Of a stretch of DNA of 48,138 nucleotides, positions 30,966-40,314 are shown piece by piece. Where the stretch lies: contig JAKOMT010000010.1 of NCBI GenBank assembly GCA_022241475.1, positions 1 to 48,138 on the forward strand. Direction: 5' to 3'. Position numbers and translations under genes: made by a program. A model generated the notes under the pieces. The model saw only the letters and a list, made by a program, of their open reading frames with translations. It made no database searches and was not told where the DNA came from. Position 1 is the stretch's first letter. Each line of letters starts with the position of its first letter. The stretch is from Microvirga sp. (GTDB lineage Bacteria; Pseudomonadota; Alphaproteobacteria; Rhizobiales; Beijerinckiaceae).

Positions 30966-31859
30966 TCACTCCTTCACGTTCAGCGCCTGCCGCAACCCGT
31001 CGGTCATGGTGTTGAAGCACAGCGAGGTCAGGAAGATCATCGCGCCGGGAATGACGGCGTTGATCGGCGCGACGTAGACGCTCTGGCGGAGGCTCGAGAG
31101 CATCAGCCCCCATTCGGCGTCCGGCGGGCTGACGCCGAGCCCGAGAAAGCTCAGGCCCGACGCGATCACGATCGAAATGCTGATCAGGCTCGAGGCGTAC
31201 ACGAAGATCGGCCCGAACACGTTCTTGAGAACGTGCCCGACGACAATCCGCGTCGCCGACGCCCCCGTCGCGGCGGCGGCCTCGACATAGGGCTGGGTGC
31301 GCACCTGCAGCGTGACGCTCTCGGCCACGCGGGCGATCGGCGGGATGAAGACGAGCGTGAGCGCGATCAGCCCGTTCACCAGACCGCCGCCGAGCGCTCC
31401 CGAGATCGCGACGGCGAGCAGGACCGAGGGAAACGCGTAGAACACGTCCATCGAGCGCATGACGCAGGTGTTGACCCAGCCCCCGGCGTAGCCCGCGAGC
31501 ACGCCGAGGAACCCGCCGATCAGCGTCGCGACGACGACCGGCGTGAAGCCCATGAAGAGCGTCAATCGTCCGCCCCAGATCACCCGGCTGAGAAGATCGC
31601 GGCCGAGTTCGTCGGTGCCCAGGAGATGGCCCGGCGTTCCCGGCGGCTTGAGACGGTTGATGATGCTCGTCTGGTTGGGGTCGGCGGGGGCGATCCACGG
31701 CGCGAACAGCGCGGCGAGCGCGATCGCGACGAGGACGGCGCTCGCCACCAGCGTGACGGGATCGCGCCGCAGGCGGCGGCCCATATCGGCGAGAAGACCC
31801 CGGGAGCGGAGCGGCGCGGGCGCCGGGAGGATGGTCGTGGCGTTCTGGATCATGGTCAA
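30966..31859 (-). CDS. Peptide-type ABC transporter permease (DppC-like)
   Basis: A 297-residue inner-membrane permease with about six transmembrane segments. N-terminal features are typical of OppC/DppC (short cytoplasmic tail, PWIAPADPN periplasmic segment), as is the EAA-like coupling loop YVEAAAATGAS...VVGHVLKN near residues 195-215. It overlaps the DppB-like stop as ATGA. Confidence 0.93.
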   Translation of the reverse strand: MTMIQNATTILPAPAPLRSRGLLADMGRRLRRDPVTLVASAVLVAIALAALFAPWIAPADPNQTSIINRLKPPGTPGHLLGTDELGRDLLSRVIWGGRLTLFMGFTPVVVATLIGGFLGVLAGYAGGWVNTCVMRSMDVFYAFPSVLLAVAISGALGGGLVNGLIALTLVFIPPIARVAESVTLQVRTQPYVEAAAATGASATRIVVGHVLKNVFGPIFVYASSLISISIVIASGLSFLGLGVSPPDAEWGLMLSSLRQSVYVAPINAVIPGAMIFLTSLCFNTMTDGLRQALNVKE

Positions 31860-32812
31860 CCGCTCCCGCGCCGGGCGCTGTTCATGCGTGGATCGAGCGC
31901 CATTTGCAGGAGATCGACCGCGAGGTTTGCGAGGACGAAGAAGAGCGCGAGGACGAGGACCGTCCCCTGCATCAGCGGCAGGTCGCGCAGGAAGATCGCC
32001 GAGTTCAGGAGATAGCCCGAGCCCGGCCAGGCGAAGATCGTCTCGACCAGGATCGAGCCGCCGAGAAGGTTGGCGAATTGCAGCCCCATGATCGCGAGCA
32101 GCGCCGGGGCGGCGTTCTTGGCGACGTGCAGCACGATCCCGAACGGCCGTAGCCCCTTCGCCTCGAGCGCCTGCACGTATTCCTGCTGGAGCACTTCCGA
32201 AACCGCCGATCGCGTCGAGCGCGCGATCACGCCCGCGGGCACGGTCGCCAGCGTCAGCGTCGGCAGCAGCATGTGCGACAGCTGCGTCCCGAAGCCGTCG
32301 CCGGGATCGCCCATCCCCGTCGCGGGCAAGAGACCGAGCTCGACGGAGAAGACGATCACGAGCACGATGCCGAGCCAGTATTGCGGCACGGACATGCCCG
32401 AAATGCCGATCGCGCTGATGGCGCGATCGGACAGGCGCCCCGCCCTGTAGGCCGCGAGCGTCCCGAGAAGGACGCCCGCGACGCAGGCGAGCGCGATCGC
32501 GCCGGCCGCGAGCTGCAGCGTATTCGCGACGGCCGGGAGGACTTCGTCGATCACGGGCCGCCGCGTCGACAGCGACAATCCGAAATCGCCGGTGACGACC
32601 TTGCCGAGCCAGTAGAAATACTGGAGCGGCAGAGGTTGGTCGAAACCGTAGGCCGCCCTGATCTGCGCAGCCAGCTCGGGCGGCGTGTCGTCCGGGATGA
32701 GCGCGCTGGCCGGATCTCCCGGCGCGAGGTGCACCAGGAGAAAGCAGACCAGCGACACGCCGACGATGATCGGTACGGCGTATGCGAGGCGGAACAGGGC
32801 GAAGCGCAGCAT
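31856..32812 (-). CDS. Peptide-type ABC transporter permease (DppB-like)
   Basis: A 318-residue permease with about six transmembrane segments. The LVHLAPGDPASAL motif near residues 25-37 and the coupling loop YVQALEAKGL near 215 are hallmarks of DppB/OppB. It follows the binding-protein gene by four bases and pairs with the DppC-like permease. Confidence 0.94.
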   Translation of the reverse strand: MLRFALFRLAYAVPIIVGVSLVCFLLVHLAPGDPASALIPDDTPPELAAQIRAAYGFDQPLPLQYFYWLGKVVTGDFGLSLSTRRPVIDEVLPAVANTLQLAAGAIALACVAGVLLGTLAAYRAGRLSDRAISAIGISGMSVPQYWLGIVLVIVFSVELGLLPATGMGDPGDGFGTQLSHMLLPTLTLATVPAGVIARSTRSAVSEVLQQEYVQALEAKGLRPFGIVLHVAKNAAPALLAIMGLQFANLLGGSILVETIFAWPGSGYLLNSAIFLRDLPLMQGTVLVLALFFVLANLAVDLLQMALDPRMNSARRGSG

Positions 32813-32816
32813 GGCC

Positions 32817-34427
32817 TCAGGCCTCGATGTAGACGGGAGTGAAGTCGACGTACCAGTTCTGCGGCGCGACGAAGCCCTTCACCTTCGCGGCGAGCGCGCG
32901 CGGGTTCATGTCGTGGACCACCACGATCCAGGGCGCCTGATCCACGAGATATTCGTGCAGACGGGCCAGCGCCTCGTCGCGCTCGGTCGGATCGAAGGCC
33001 ATCTGCGCGGCGCGGCCGAGCTCGTCCGCCTTCGGATCGGAGAAAAGCCCCCAGTTGTTGCCGTTGGGCGGGGCGCGGTCGCTCATGAAGGCGCTCATCA
33101 GGCCGAAATCGGGATCCTGGAAGGACCACGAATTGTTGAGCCCGAACGTCCCCGCATTGGGCGCGCCGTCGGCGCGGGCCGCGCGCCGCGAACGGAGCGC
33201 CTCCCAGTCGACGACCTCGATCTCGACGGCGAAGTAGCAAGCGTTGAGGTTCTCCTGGCAGATTTCCGACATCGGCATCGGCTGCATCTGGCCGGAGCCG
33301 GCCTGCGAGGTCAGGAGCTTGACGCGGCACGGATTGTCCGGCCCGTAGCCCGCCTCCTGCATCATGCGCCGCGCCTCATCGGGATCGTAGCGGATCTCGA
33401 AGGTCGGGGAGCCGAACCACGGGCTCGTATCGGCGACCATCCCCTTGGCGGGCTGCGCGACGCCGCCGAGGAAGCTCGCGACGCCATCGCGATCGATCGC
33501 GAGGTTGGCCGCGCGCCGAATGTTGATGTCGCGGAAGGGCGAGGTCTCGTGGAAGCTGAGCCAGAACGGCCAGACATGCGGGTAGACGTTCATTTCGATC
33601 CGCGCGCCAGACTGCTCGATGCGCGGGATCGTGTCCGGCGGCGGCGCCTCGACCCAGTCGACCTGGCCGGACAAAAGCGCTGCGACGCGCGTCGTCGGGT
33701 CGGGCATGGCGAAGAGCACGAGGCGGTCGACCTTCGGCACGCGGGCCTGATCCCAGTACTCGGCGTTCTTCACGAGTTCGGCGCGGTCGCGCGGCACCAT
33801 GCGCACGAGCCGGAACGGCCCGGTGCCGGAGGGCTGTTCGGCGAACTTCGCCCAGTCGCCGCCGAGCGCCTCCCAATGGGCGCGCGAGGACATGCCGATT
33901 CGGTCGACCTTGTAGAAGAACATCGAATCCGGCGAGGTCGTCGTGATCGCGATCGTGTAGTCGTCGACCTTCTCGTAGCTCGCAACGTTCGAGACGAGGT
34001 TGCCCGCCTGATTGGCCTGCGACTGGTCGAATTGCGGCGACTCGCGATCGATCAGCTTGTCGAGGTTCCAGATCACGTCGTCGGCGGTGAAATCGGCCCC
34101 GTCGTGGAACTTGACCCCCTGGCGCAGCTGGAAAGTCCAGACCGTCCCGGTTTCGTCGATCTCGTAGCTCTCCGCCAGAGCGGGAACCATCTCGGCGGCG
34201 CGCTCGCCCTGGGAGAGATCCCAGCGCAGGAGGCCGTCATAGATGGTGTAGGTGATGAAACGGATGCCTTCCGCGCCCTGCGTCGCCATGCCCGTCGTCT
34301 GGGGAATGTCGCTGAGCGTCATCGCGACCCGCAGCACAGATTCTCCCTGAGCCGCCGCCGGCGCCGGCCCGACCCCGGCGAGAAGGCCCGCGGCTGCTCC
34401 CGCCTTGAGGAACGTGCGTCTATCCAT
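32817..34427 (-). CDS. Peptide-type ABC transporter substrate-binding protein (SBP family 5, Tat signal)
   Basis: A 536-residue periplasmic binding protein of family 5 (DppA/OppA-like). The N-terminus MDRRTFLKAGAAAGLL is a twin-arginine signal, so it is probably exported folded. TFQLRQGVKFHDGADFTADDV near residue 110 is the SBP_bac_5 signature. ATG 34427 has GGGGAGATC upstream. It is first gene of the six-gene minus-strand operon (binding protein, two permeases, two ATPases, amidase). The ligand may be a peptide, opine or other amide. Confidence 0.94.
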   Translation of the reverse strand: MDRRTFLKAGAAAGLLAGVGPAPAAAQGESVLRVAMTLSDIPQTTGMATQGAEGIRFITYTIYDGLLRWDLSQGERAAEMVPALAESYEIDETGTVWTFQLRQGVKFHDGADFTADDVIWNLDKLIDRESPQFDQSQANQAGNLVSNVASYEKVDDYTIAITTTSPDSMFFYKVDRIGMSSRAHWEALGGDWAKFAEQPSGTGPFRLVRMVPRDRAELVKNAEYWDQARVPKVDRLVLFAMPDPTTRVAALLSGQVDWVEAPPPDTIPRIEQSGARIEMNVYPHVWPFWLSFHETSPFRDINIRRAANLAIDRDGVASFLGGVAQPAKGMVADTSPWFGSPTFEIRYDPDEARRMMQEAGYGPDNPCRVKLLTSQAGSGQMQPMPMSEICQENLNACYFAVEIEVVDWEALRSRRAARADGAPNAGTFGLNNSWSFQDPDFGLMSAFMSDRAPPNGNNWGLFSDPKADELGRAAQMAFDPTERDEALARLHEYLVDQAPWIVVVHDMNPRALAAKVKGFVAPQNWYVDFTPVYIEA

Positions 34428-34844
34428 GTCCGATCTCCCCGGTCCTTGTGCGCCGCAACGAATCTGCGGTCGTGGGGAGTTCAGCAGCAAACGATGTGCC
34501 ACATGCAGAAGCGAGCGCTGCTCTGGCTGTCCCGGGCTCGCGGCGCTGCGACGCGAGGAAGCCGGCTTCAGAATTTGTGCAGTGCGGCGCGAAAACCGAC
34601 AAGGTTTCGTTAAGCAATCGCTTAACGCGGCATGACCGCTTCAGCCCGCGGGGACGCGGCGAAGCCCGCCTTTTCGACGTTTACGCCGCACAGCCCAGCA
34701 AAGCCGCGCGCGGCCGCCCCGGCGTTCGGGGCGCAGGGGCCGCGCCGGGCAGTGGCATGTCGCTTGCTGCGGAAGCGCTCGTCGCAGGCACGACCTCGCA
34801 AGAGGCGTCGCGCACGAGGGGTGCGCCGCAAAGGAGACAATCGC
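34428..34844. other. Divergent intergenic region with inverted repeats
   Basis: About 417 bases between the dpp-type operon and the alpha/beta-hydrolase gene. It contains AAACC-GACAA-GGTTT (34593-34607), the perfect palindrome at 34609-34626, and a GC hairpin CCCG...CGGGG around 34720. The promoters of both operons must be here. No convincing gene is seen. Confidence 0.45.
34609..34626. promoter_or_regulatory. Perfect inverted repeat GTTAAGC-AATC-GCTTAAC
   Basis: Seven-base arms around a four-base centre in a relatively AT-rich patch of the divergent region. It probably is an operator for one or both flanking operons. The regulator is not identified; the LysR regulator at 26270 is a candidate only by proximity. 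Confidence 0.5.
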
Positions 34845-35660
34845 ATGGCTCGCAACGTCAACGGACCGCTCTACTACGAACGCCTCGGGCGATCCGGTCC
34901 CGTCATCGCCTTCGTCCATCCCAATCCGATGGATCAGTCCTGCTGGATGTTCCAGACGACGCATCTGTCGACCTGGTATCGCTGCATCTCGATCGACATT
35001 CCCGGCTACGGCCGCTCGCCGACGGCCGAGGAAGGCCTCAGCATGGACGACATGGCCGAGGCCTGCTGGGAGGCGATCGAGGACGCGTTCCCGGGGGAGG
35101 ACGCGATCCTCGTCGGCTGCTCGGTCGGCTCGTCGCTGGTGCCCTACATGCACCACCAGAAGCCCGAGCGCACCAAGGCGCTGGTCGTCTGCGGCACGGG
35201 ATACAATCCCGGCAAGGAATTCGCCGCGCGCCGCATCGCCGCCTATACGAAGTACGGCGTCGACTTCCGCTGGGAATACACCTTCCAGGATTTCAGCGCC
35301 TCGTTCCGGCAGACGCCGCTCGCGCATTATTTCGCCAACATGTTCGCCGAGCGCAACGAGTTCGCCGACGTCGACACGATCCTGCGTCAGTTCCATGCGC
35401 TGGCGAAGCCCGACGCGGAGGATCATCACGCGAAGATCGCCTGCCCGATGATCGTCCTCACCGGCAGCGAGGACAATTCGCATCAGCGGGCGTTCGACCT
35501 GCAGGACCGGGTGCCCGGTTGCGAATTGCGGGTGCTGCCGGGCGCCGGCCACGCCTGCCAGATCGAACAGCCGTGGCTGTTCAACAAGTTCATGATCGAA
35601 TTCCTGATGCGCCACGGCCTCTTCCCGGAGACGCCGCGTCCGTTGTCGCCGGCGTTCTGA
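34845..35660 (+). CDS. Alpha/beta hydrolase
   Basis: A 271-residue alpha/beta-fold hydrolase. The nucleophile elbow GCSVG is near residue 88, the acid is probably the Asp in TGSEDNSH (about 207), and the catalytic His is in GAGHACQ (about 233). The oxyanion region FVHPNPMDQSCW near residue 23 is consistent. No signal peptide, so cytosolic. AAAGGAG upstream gives a strong ribosome binding site for ATG 34845. It is divergent from the dpp-type operon and may act on the same imported compound, which is inference from position. Confidence 0.9.
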   Translation: MARNVNGPLYYERLGRSGPVIAFVHPNPMDQSCWMFQTTHLSTWYRCISIDIPGYGRSPTAEEGLSMDDMAEACWEAIEDAFPGEDAILVGCSVGSSLVPYMHHQKPERTKALVVCGTGYNPGKEFAARRIAAYTKYGVDFRWEYTFQDFSASFRQTPLAHYFANMFAERNEFADVDTILRQFHALAKPDAEDHHAKIACPMIVLTGSEDNSHQRAFDLQDRVPGCELRVLPGAGHACQIEQPWLFNKFMIEFLMRHGLFPETPRPLSPAF

Positions 35661-35672
35661 GACGCCTCGCGA

Positions 35673-36887
35673 TCAAGCCTTCGGCGACGGCTCGCGCCGC
35701 GCGCCGAAGGCGAACAGGGCGGCGGCCGCGGCCATCAGGACCGCGTTGATCCACACGGCCCCCTCGTGCCCCAGCGTCGTCGCGTCGTAGATCAGGCCGA
35801 CGAAGAGCGGCGCGACGACGAAGCCCGCGTCTCCGACCGCGCGCTGCACGCCCATGGCCGGCCCCTGCAATCCGCGCGGCATCTGATCGGCGAGCGCCGC
35901 GCCGACCGAGGGGCCGTTGAACGCGCCCGCGATCCCCATCAGCGCCAACGCCGACCAGAACGTCGCAAGATCCTGCGCGACGGCGATCATCGCGAGCGAG
36001 ACGGCCGTCGCCACCGTCGACCAGATCGTGACGACGCGCGAACCCACCCGGTCGATGACCGGCCCGACGACCGGCAGAATCACGAAATTCGCCGTCGCGA
36101 TCAGCGTCAGCGCGAGGCCGATCTCCTCGACGGGCATGCCGAAGGTCGCCGCCCCGATAAGCGGGATGGTGACCCATTGCGAGGCCGTGCGGGTGAAGAA
36201 CACCCCGAAATTGATCAGGCTCAGGAAGAGGAAGGGCGGCGAAGTGAGAAACCTCCGCAGGCTCGGAGGCGGGGCGCCCGGGGATTCGTGCGCGAGCGGC
36301 TCGTTCGTCGGCTCGTCGAAGCAGAAGATGGCCACGAGGAGCGCGACGAGCGCGACGATCCCGAACGCCCAGAACGGAGCCGCGTAGCCGAACCAGGCGA
36401 CGAGAAAGCCGCCTATGCCCGGTCCGATGCCGACCCCGAACAGCAACCCGCCCTGATAGAGCGCCATGATCCGGCCACGCTCGCCGACCCGCGAGATCTG
36501 GACGAGAACGGTCGCCGACACCGTCATATAGACGCCCGATCCGACGCCCTGAACGAAACGCCAGAAGAGGAGCGGCGCGAATTCGTCGGCGAGCGCCGCC
36601 CCGAAGGCCCCGACGACGATGATCGCCGGGCCGAGACACATGAACGGCCGGCGGCCCCAGCGCTCGGAAGCCATCCCGGCGGGGATGTTGGCGACGAGCC
36701 GGCCGACGCCGAACAGCGTCACCATCATGCCCACCAGCGCCCCGCTCACGTTGAACTGCAACGCGTAGAGCGACATCATCGGCACGACCATGCCGTTGCC
36801 GGCCATTACGAGCACGATGAGCGCGAGGATCGGGCCGATCTGGGCGATACGAAGCGGCGAGCGGGTTTGCGGGGCCTTCTGAAGCAC
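35673..36887 (-). CDS. MFS transporter
   Basis: A 404-residue major facilitator with about twelve hydrophobic segments. The signature between helices 2 and 3, GMASERWGRRP, is present, and GPVIDRVGSR marks the second half. Overall it resembles multidrug or metabolite exporters. GTG 36887 is chosen because GGGAAAT lies upstream and transmembrane segment 1 follows after about 20 residues; the longer frame adds Arg-rich non-family sequence. It converges on the hydrolase with a 12-base gap. Confidence 0.88.
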   Translation of the reverse strand: MLQKAPQTRSPLRIAQIGPILALIVLVMAGNGMVVPMMSLYALQFNVSGALVGMMVTLFGVGRLVANIPAGMASERWGRRPFMCLGPAIIVVGAFGAALADEFAPLLFWRFVQGVGSGVYMTVSATVLVQISRVGERGRIMALYQGGLLFGVGIGPGIGGFLVAWFGYAAPFWAFGIVALVALLVAIFCFDEPTNEPLAHESPGAPPPSLRRFLTSPPFLFLSLINFGVFFTRTASQWVTIPLIGAATFGMPVEEIGLALTLIATANFVILPVVGPVIDRVGSRVVTIWSTVATAVSLAMIAVAQDLATFWSALALMGIAGAFNGPSVGAALADQMPRGLQGPAMGVQRAVGDAGFVVAPLFVGLIYDATTLGHEGAVWINAVLMAAAAALFAFGARREPSPKA

Positions 36888-36973
36888 GGGATTTCCCTTA
36901 ACGGAGGGCGACGGAACCCTCCCGCTCGCGCAATCGGCGTGCCAACGCACCGCCCGTCCTCCGCCGGACGGGC

Positions 36974-37486
36974 TCAATAGGCGATCGAAATCCCCGCGAG
37001 CGCCATCACGCCGCCCGCCACGGCTCCCGCGAGGACGGGCAGGAACCACGAGGACAGGAGCCGGATCGCGGTGAAGCGCCAGCCCATGATCGGGAGCTCG
37101 AAGGCGAGCAGACGATGCAGGGCGAAGACCGACCAGGCGGTCAGCAGCGCCACCATCTGCGCCGCGCCGGCGCCCGCATGCCAGAAGACGAGCGCGAGCG
37201 GCATCGTCACCGTCGGCCCGCCCGGCAGGAAGGTTCCGATGAGCGAGGCGATGAGAACGCCCTGAAATCCGGTCTCGGCGCCGATGCTGCCCGCGACGAG
37301 GGATTGCGGGATCAACTGGCCGATGAAGCCCGCCGCGATCAACGCGATCGGCAATCGCAGCACCAGCGGCGAGCCCTGCGCGACGACGAAACGCGCGGCG
37401 GGCCGCACGCTTTCCGGCCGCTTGATGGAGGTCGCGAGCGCGACGAGCGCGGCGGCGGCGGCGAGGATGAGGACGCCCGTCATCAT
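36974..37486 (-). CDS. Half-size permease, COG0701-like, second of a pair
   Basis: A 170-residue integral membrane protein with about five hydrophobic segments. AETGFQGVLIASLIGTFLPG and the following GGPTVTMPLAL segment match the repeated core of COG0701-type (UPF0718/YraQ) permeases, which usually carry two such halves in one protein of 300 residues or more. It is paralogous to its upstream neighbour. ATG 37486 overlaps that gene's stop as ATGA, so the two halves are translationally coupled. The substrate of the family is unknown. Confidence 0.8.
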   Translation of the reverse strand: MMTGVLILAAAAALVALATSIKRPESVRPAARFVVAQGSPLVLRLPIALIAAGFIGQLIPQSLVAGSIGAETGFQGVLIASLIGTFLPGGPTVTMPLALVFWHAGAGAAQMVALLTAWSVFALHRLLAFELPIMGWRFTAIRLLSSWFLPVLAGAVAGGVMALAGISIAY

Positions 37487-38043
37487 GTCGGGATCCTCGA
37501 CAGGGCGATGGCGGGATGCCGGCCGATGGCGCGGGCGAGAAAACCCGCGAGGATCGGCAACGGAAGGCTCACGAGGAACCGCAACAGCGAGAGGTCGAGC
37601 CCCAGAAACGGCGTTTCGAAAATGATCACGCGATGGACGCCCACGAGGGACCAAGCGGTCACGTAGGCGACGAGCGCACCGATATCGGCGCCCGCGACGT
37701 ACAGGGCGTAGACGAGCGGGAAGGACGTGAACGGGCCGCCGGGCGTCACGAGCCCGAGCGCGCAGGCGAGGACGAGGCCGCGAAACCCGGATTGCCCGCC
37801 GAGACGCCGGGCCACCGCCTCCCGCGGCAGAAGCTGTTGCATGAAACCGCCGATCACCAGCCCCGCGAGAACCTGCGGCGCGAGGAAGGCGAGGAGGGCC
37901 AGGGAGCCCAGCGCCGCCGACCATGCGGCCCCTGCCCCGTCACGCAGCCACACGGCGGCTCCGCTGACGCATGCGATGACGACGAAGGCGAGCGTCAACC
38001 GGTCGATGCCGGCGCCTCGCTTCGATTTCTTTGTTTCGCTCAC
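37483..38043 (-). CDS. Half-size permease, COG0701-like, first of a pair
   Basis: A 186-residue membrane protein with about five hydrophobic segments. The core GGQSGFRGLVLACALGLVTP, then GGPFTSFPLVYAL, and AYVTAWSLVGVHRVIIFE align with the same regions of the next gene, so the two are diverged copies of one half. A GTG start at 38043 with GGAGCG upstream is used. The pair probably forms a heterodimer equivalent to one full-length permease. Confidence 0.8.
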   Translation of the reverse strand: MSETKKSKRGAGIDRLTLAFVVIACVSGAAVWLRDGAGAAWSAALGSLALLAFLAPQVLAGLVIGGFMQQLLPREAVARRLGGQSGFRGLVLACALGLVTPGGPFTSFPLVYALYVAGADIGALVAYVTAWSLVGVHRVIIFETPFLGLDLSLLRFLVSLPLPILAGFLARAIGRHPAIALSRIPT

Positions 38044-38140
38044 CTGAACGCGCTCCGTATCCGACGATGGGCCTTAAGGGCCGCCGGCGCTTTCCGGCGA
38101 AGCCCTCTCGCGACGCGACTTAGCAAGTCGCGGGCCAGCC

Positions 38141-38168
38141 CGGCGGCCGGCGCGCTGGCCGGCCGCCG
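38141..38168 (-). terminator. Hairpin downstream of the TRAP operon
   Basis: CGGCGGCCGGC and GCCGGCCGCCG make a perfect 11-bp stem with a six-base loop, 41 bases after the TRAP permease stop. A second stem, GCGACTT-AGC-AAGTCGC, follows at 38115-38131. There is no T tract, so the role as terminator or as 3' mRNA stabiliser is uncertain. Confidence 0.5.
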
Positions 38169-38208
38169 CTCGTGGATGCGGGGAAAGTTGACGGCCTGAC
38201 TACGGCGT

Positions 38209-40293
38209 TCAGGCGGTCCCGCCCGCCGCAGCCGTCTGTGCGCGCTTGGCGATGATCTGACGCGCGACGGGGATCAGGAACAGGCCGATCCCCACGATCG
38301 TCGCATAGAGGTCCGGCGCGATCAGGAACAGGGCCGAGATCACCAGCAGGCCCCGTTCGTACCAGTACAGGGGCGCCATCATCCAGTTGGTGATCGCCGC
38401 CGACAGGGCGAGGATACCGAGCATCGCTCCGCCCGCCGCCAGCACGAAGGCGGGGATCGTGAATTCCGGCGTCACGAGCAGAAGCGCCGGCGAGAACACG
38501 AAGACGAACGGCACGAGCGCCTTGCCCATGCTCAGCCGGAAGGCGGTGTTGCCGGCCTTGAACGCGTTCGCGCCGGCGATGCCCGACGCCGCATAGGCCG
38601 CGAGCGCGACGGGGGGCGTCACGTCGGCGAGCACGCCGAAGTAGAAGACGAAGAAGTGCGCCACGAGCGGCTCGACGCCGAGCATGGAGAGGATCGGCGC
38701 GGCGACGGCCACCATGATGATGTAGTTCGCCGTCGTCGGGATGCCGCATCCCATCAGCACGCACACGACCGCCGTCATCATCAGCGTGAAGAGCAGCGTG
38801 ATCGAATGCACCGTGATCAGTTCGAACGGCAACACGCCGAGCACGGCGTGCACGTCCTGCGCCCAGCCCTGCGCGATGCTCGTGACCATGAAGGCGATCT
38901 TGAAGCCGACGCCGGTGAGCGTCACGACGCCGATGATGACGCCGACGAGCGCCGCCGCCGCCGTGATCGAGAGGGATTGCTTGGCGCCGGAGACGAAGCC
39001 CTCCCAGACTCCGAGCGCCGTCTCGACCGCGCCGCGCGCGAGTCCGTGGGCCACCACCGACTGGATCGCCAGCACGATGATGCACGAGGCGATCGCCCAG
39101 AAGGCCGCGTAGAACGGCGTGCGTCCGCTCATCAACAGGAAGATGAGGAGGATCAACGGGAAGACCGACAGCCAGCCCTTCTTCAGCACGAGCAAGACGT
39201 TCGGCAGCTCGTCCTTCGAGAGGCCGCGCAGACCGAGACGACGCGCCTCGAGATGGACCTGCAGGATGACCCCGAAGAAATGCATGAAGGCCGGCACGAT
39301 CGCGGCGATCAGGATCGTCGTCAGGGGCACGTTGAGATATTCGATCATCAGGAACGCGACGGCGCCCATGACCGGCGGCGTGATCTGCCCGCCCGTCGAC
39401 GACGCGGCCTCCACGGCGGCCGCGAAGTGGCGCGGATAGCCGATGCGGATCATCGCCGGGATCGTGAGCGACCCCGTCGTCACGGTGTTGGCGATCGAGG
39501 AGCCCGAGATCGAGCCGAGCAGCGCCGAGGACACCACGGCCACCTTCGCGGGACCGCCGGCGAACCGGCCGGTCGCGGCCGTCGCGATGTCGATGAAGAG
39601 CTGTCCGAGGCCGATGCGGGTTGCGAGAACGCCGAACAGCACGAAGTGGAAGACGTAGGTGGCGATGACGCCGAGCGCCGTGCCGTAGATGCCCTGCGAG
39701 GTGAGGTAGAGGTGGTTGACGATGTTCGCCCAGTCCGCGCCCGGATGCACGAGTATGCCGGGCATCGACTGACCGAAATAGGCGTAGGCGATGAACATGA
39801 GCGCGATGAAGGGCAGCGGCCAGCCCATCGAGCGGCGCACGGCTTCCAGCAACACGACGATCAGCACCGTGCCCATCGCGAGGTCCAGCGGCAGCGGATT
39901 CCCGACGCGGAAGGCGAGTTGCTCGTAGATCCAGGGCACGTAGAGCGCGGAGACAGCGCCGGCGATCGCGATGATCCAGTCGTAGAGCGGCATCCCCAGC
40001 GGCGCGAGAAGGCCTGGCCTGGTGCGGCGCCCGCCGAAGGCCGAGAAGCTGATGAACAACAGGAAGACCGTCACCGCCATATGGACGCCGCGATGCGTCG
40101 TGGCGCGCGGGATGCCGTATCCGGCGGTGTAGAAGTGATAGGCGGACAGGCAGAAGAGCATGATGCCGGAAATCAGCGTCAGCGCTCGCCCGACCTCGCG
40201 AAACCTCAGCTCGGGATCGAATTTCTCTTCGATGGCCTTGAGCTCTTCGTTCGTCAACCGCCGCGCCTCGGCGTCTTCCGTCTTCACCGACAT
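38209..40293 (-). CDS. TRAP transporter fused permease (TAXI type, DctQ-DctM-like)
   Basis: A 694-residue membrane protein with many hydrophobic segments. It fuses an N-terminal small-permease-like part (about 40-200) to a large DctM-like permease with family motifs FAGGPAKVAVVSSALLGSIS and TTGSLTIPAMIRIGY near residues 245-290. This architecture belongs to TAXI-type TRAP systems, which import organic acids with a sodium or proton gradient. ATG 40293 is preferred with GCGGGG upstream; TTG 40305 in frame is an alternative. It lies downstream of the TAXI binding-protein gene. Confidence 0.94.
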   Translation of the reverse strand: MSVKTEDAEARRLTNEELKAIEEKFDPELRFREVGRALTLISGIMLFCLSAYHFYTAGYGIPRATTHRGVHMAVTVFLLFISFSAFGGRRTRPGLLAPLGMPLYDWIIAIAGAVSALYVPWIYEQLAFRVGNPLPLDLAMGTVLIVVLLEAVRRSMGWPLPFIALMFIAYAYFGQSMPGILVHPGADWANIVNHLYLTSQGIYGTALGVIATYVFHFVLFGVLATRIGLGQLFIDIATAATGRFAGGPAKVAVVSSALLGSISGSSIANTVTTGSLTIPAMIRIGYPRHFAAAVEAASSTGGQITPPVMGAVAFLMIEYLNVPLTTILIAAIVPAFMHFFGVILQVHLEARRLGLRGLSKDELPNVLLVLKKGWLSVFPLILLIFLLMSGRTPFYAAFWAIASCIIVLAIQSVVAHGLARGAVETALGVWEGFVSGAKQSLSITAAAALVGVIIGVVTLTGVGFKIAFMVTSIAQGWAQDVHAVLGVLPFELITVHSITLLFTLMMTAVVCVLMGCGIPTTANYIIMVAVAAPILSMLGVEPLVAHFFVFYFGVLADVTPPVALAAYAASGIAGANAFKAGNTAFRLSMGKALVPFVFVFSPALLLVTPEFTIPAFVLAAGGAMLGILALSAAITNWMMAPLYWYERGLLVISALFLIAPDLYATIVGIGLFLIPVARQIIAKRAQTAAAGGTA

Positions 40294-40314
40294 GATGCCC
40301 CGCAATCAGTTGTC

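Noticed and set aside
34405..34635. Small plus-strand frame in the divergent region before the hydrolase
   Set aside because: No ribosome binding site, unusual composition and overlap with the regulatory palindrome and the dppA-like start.
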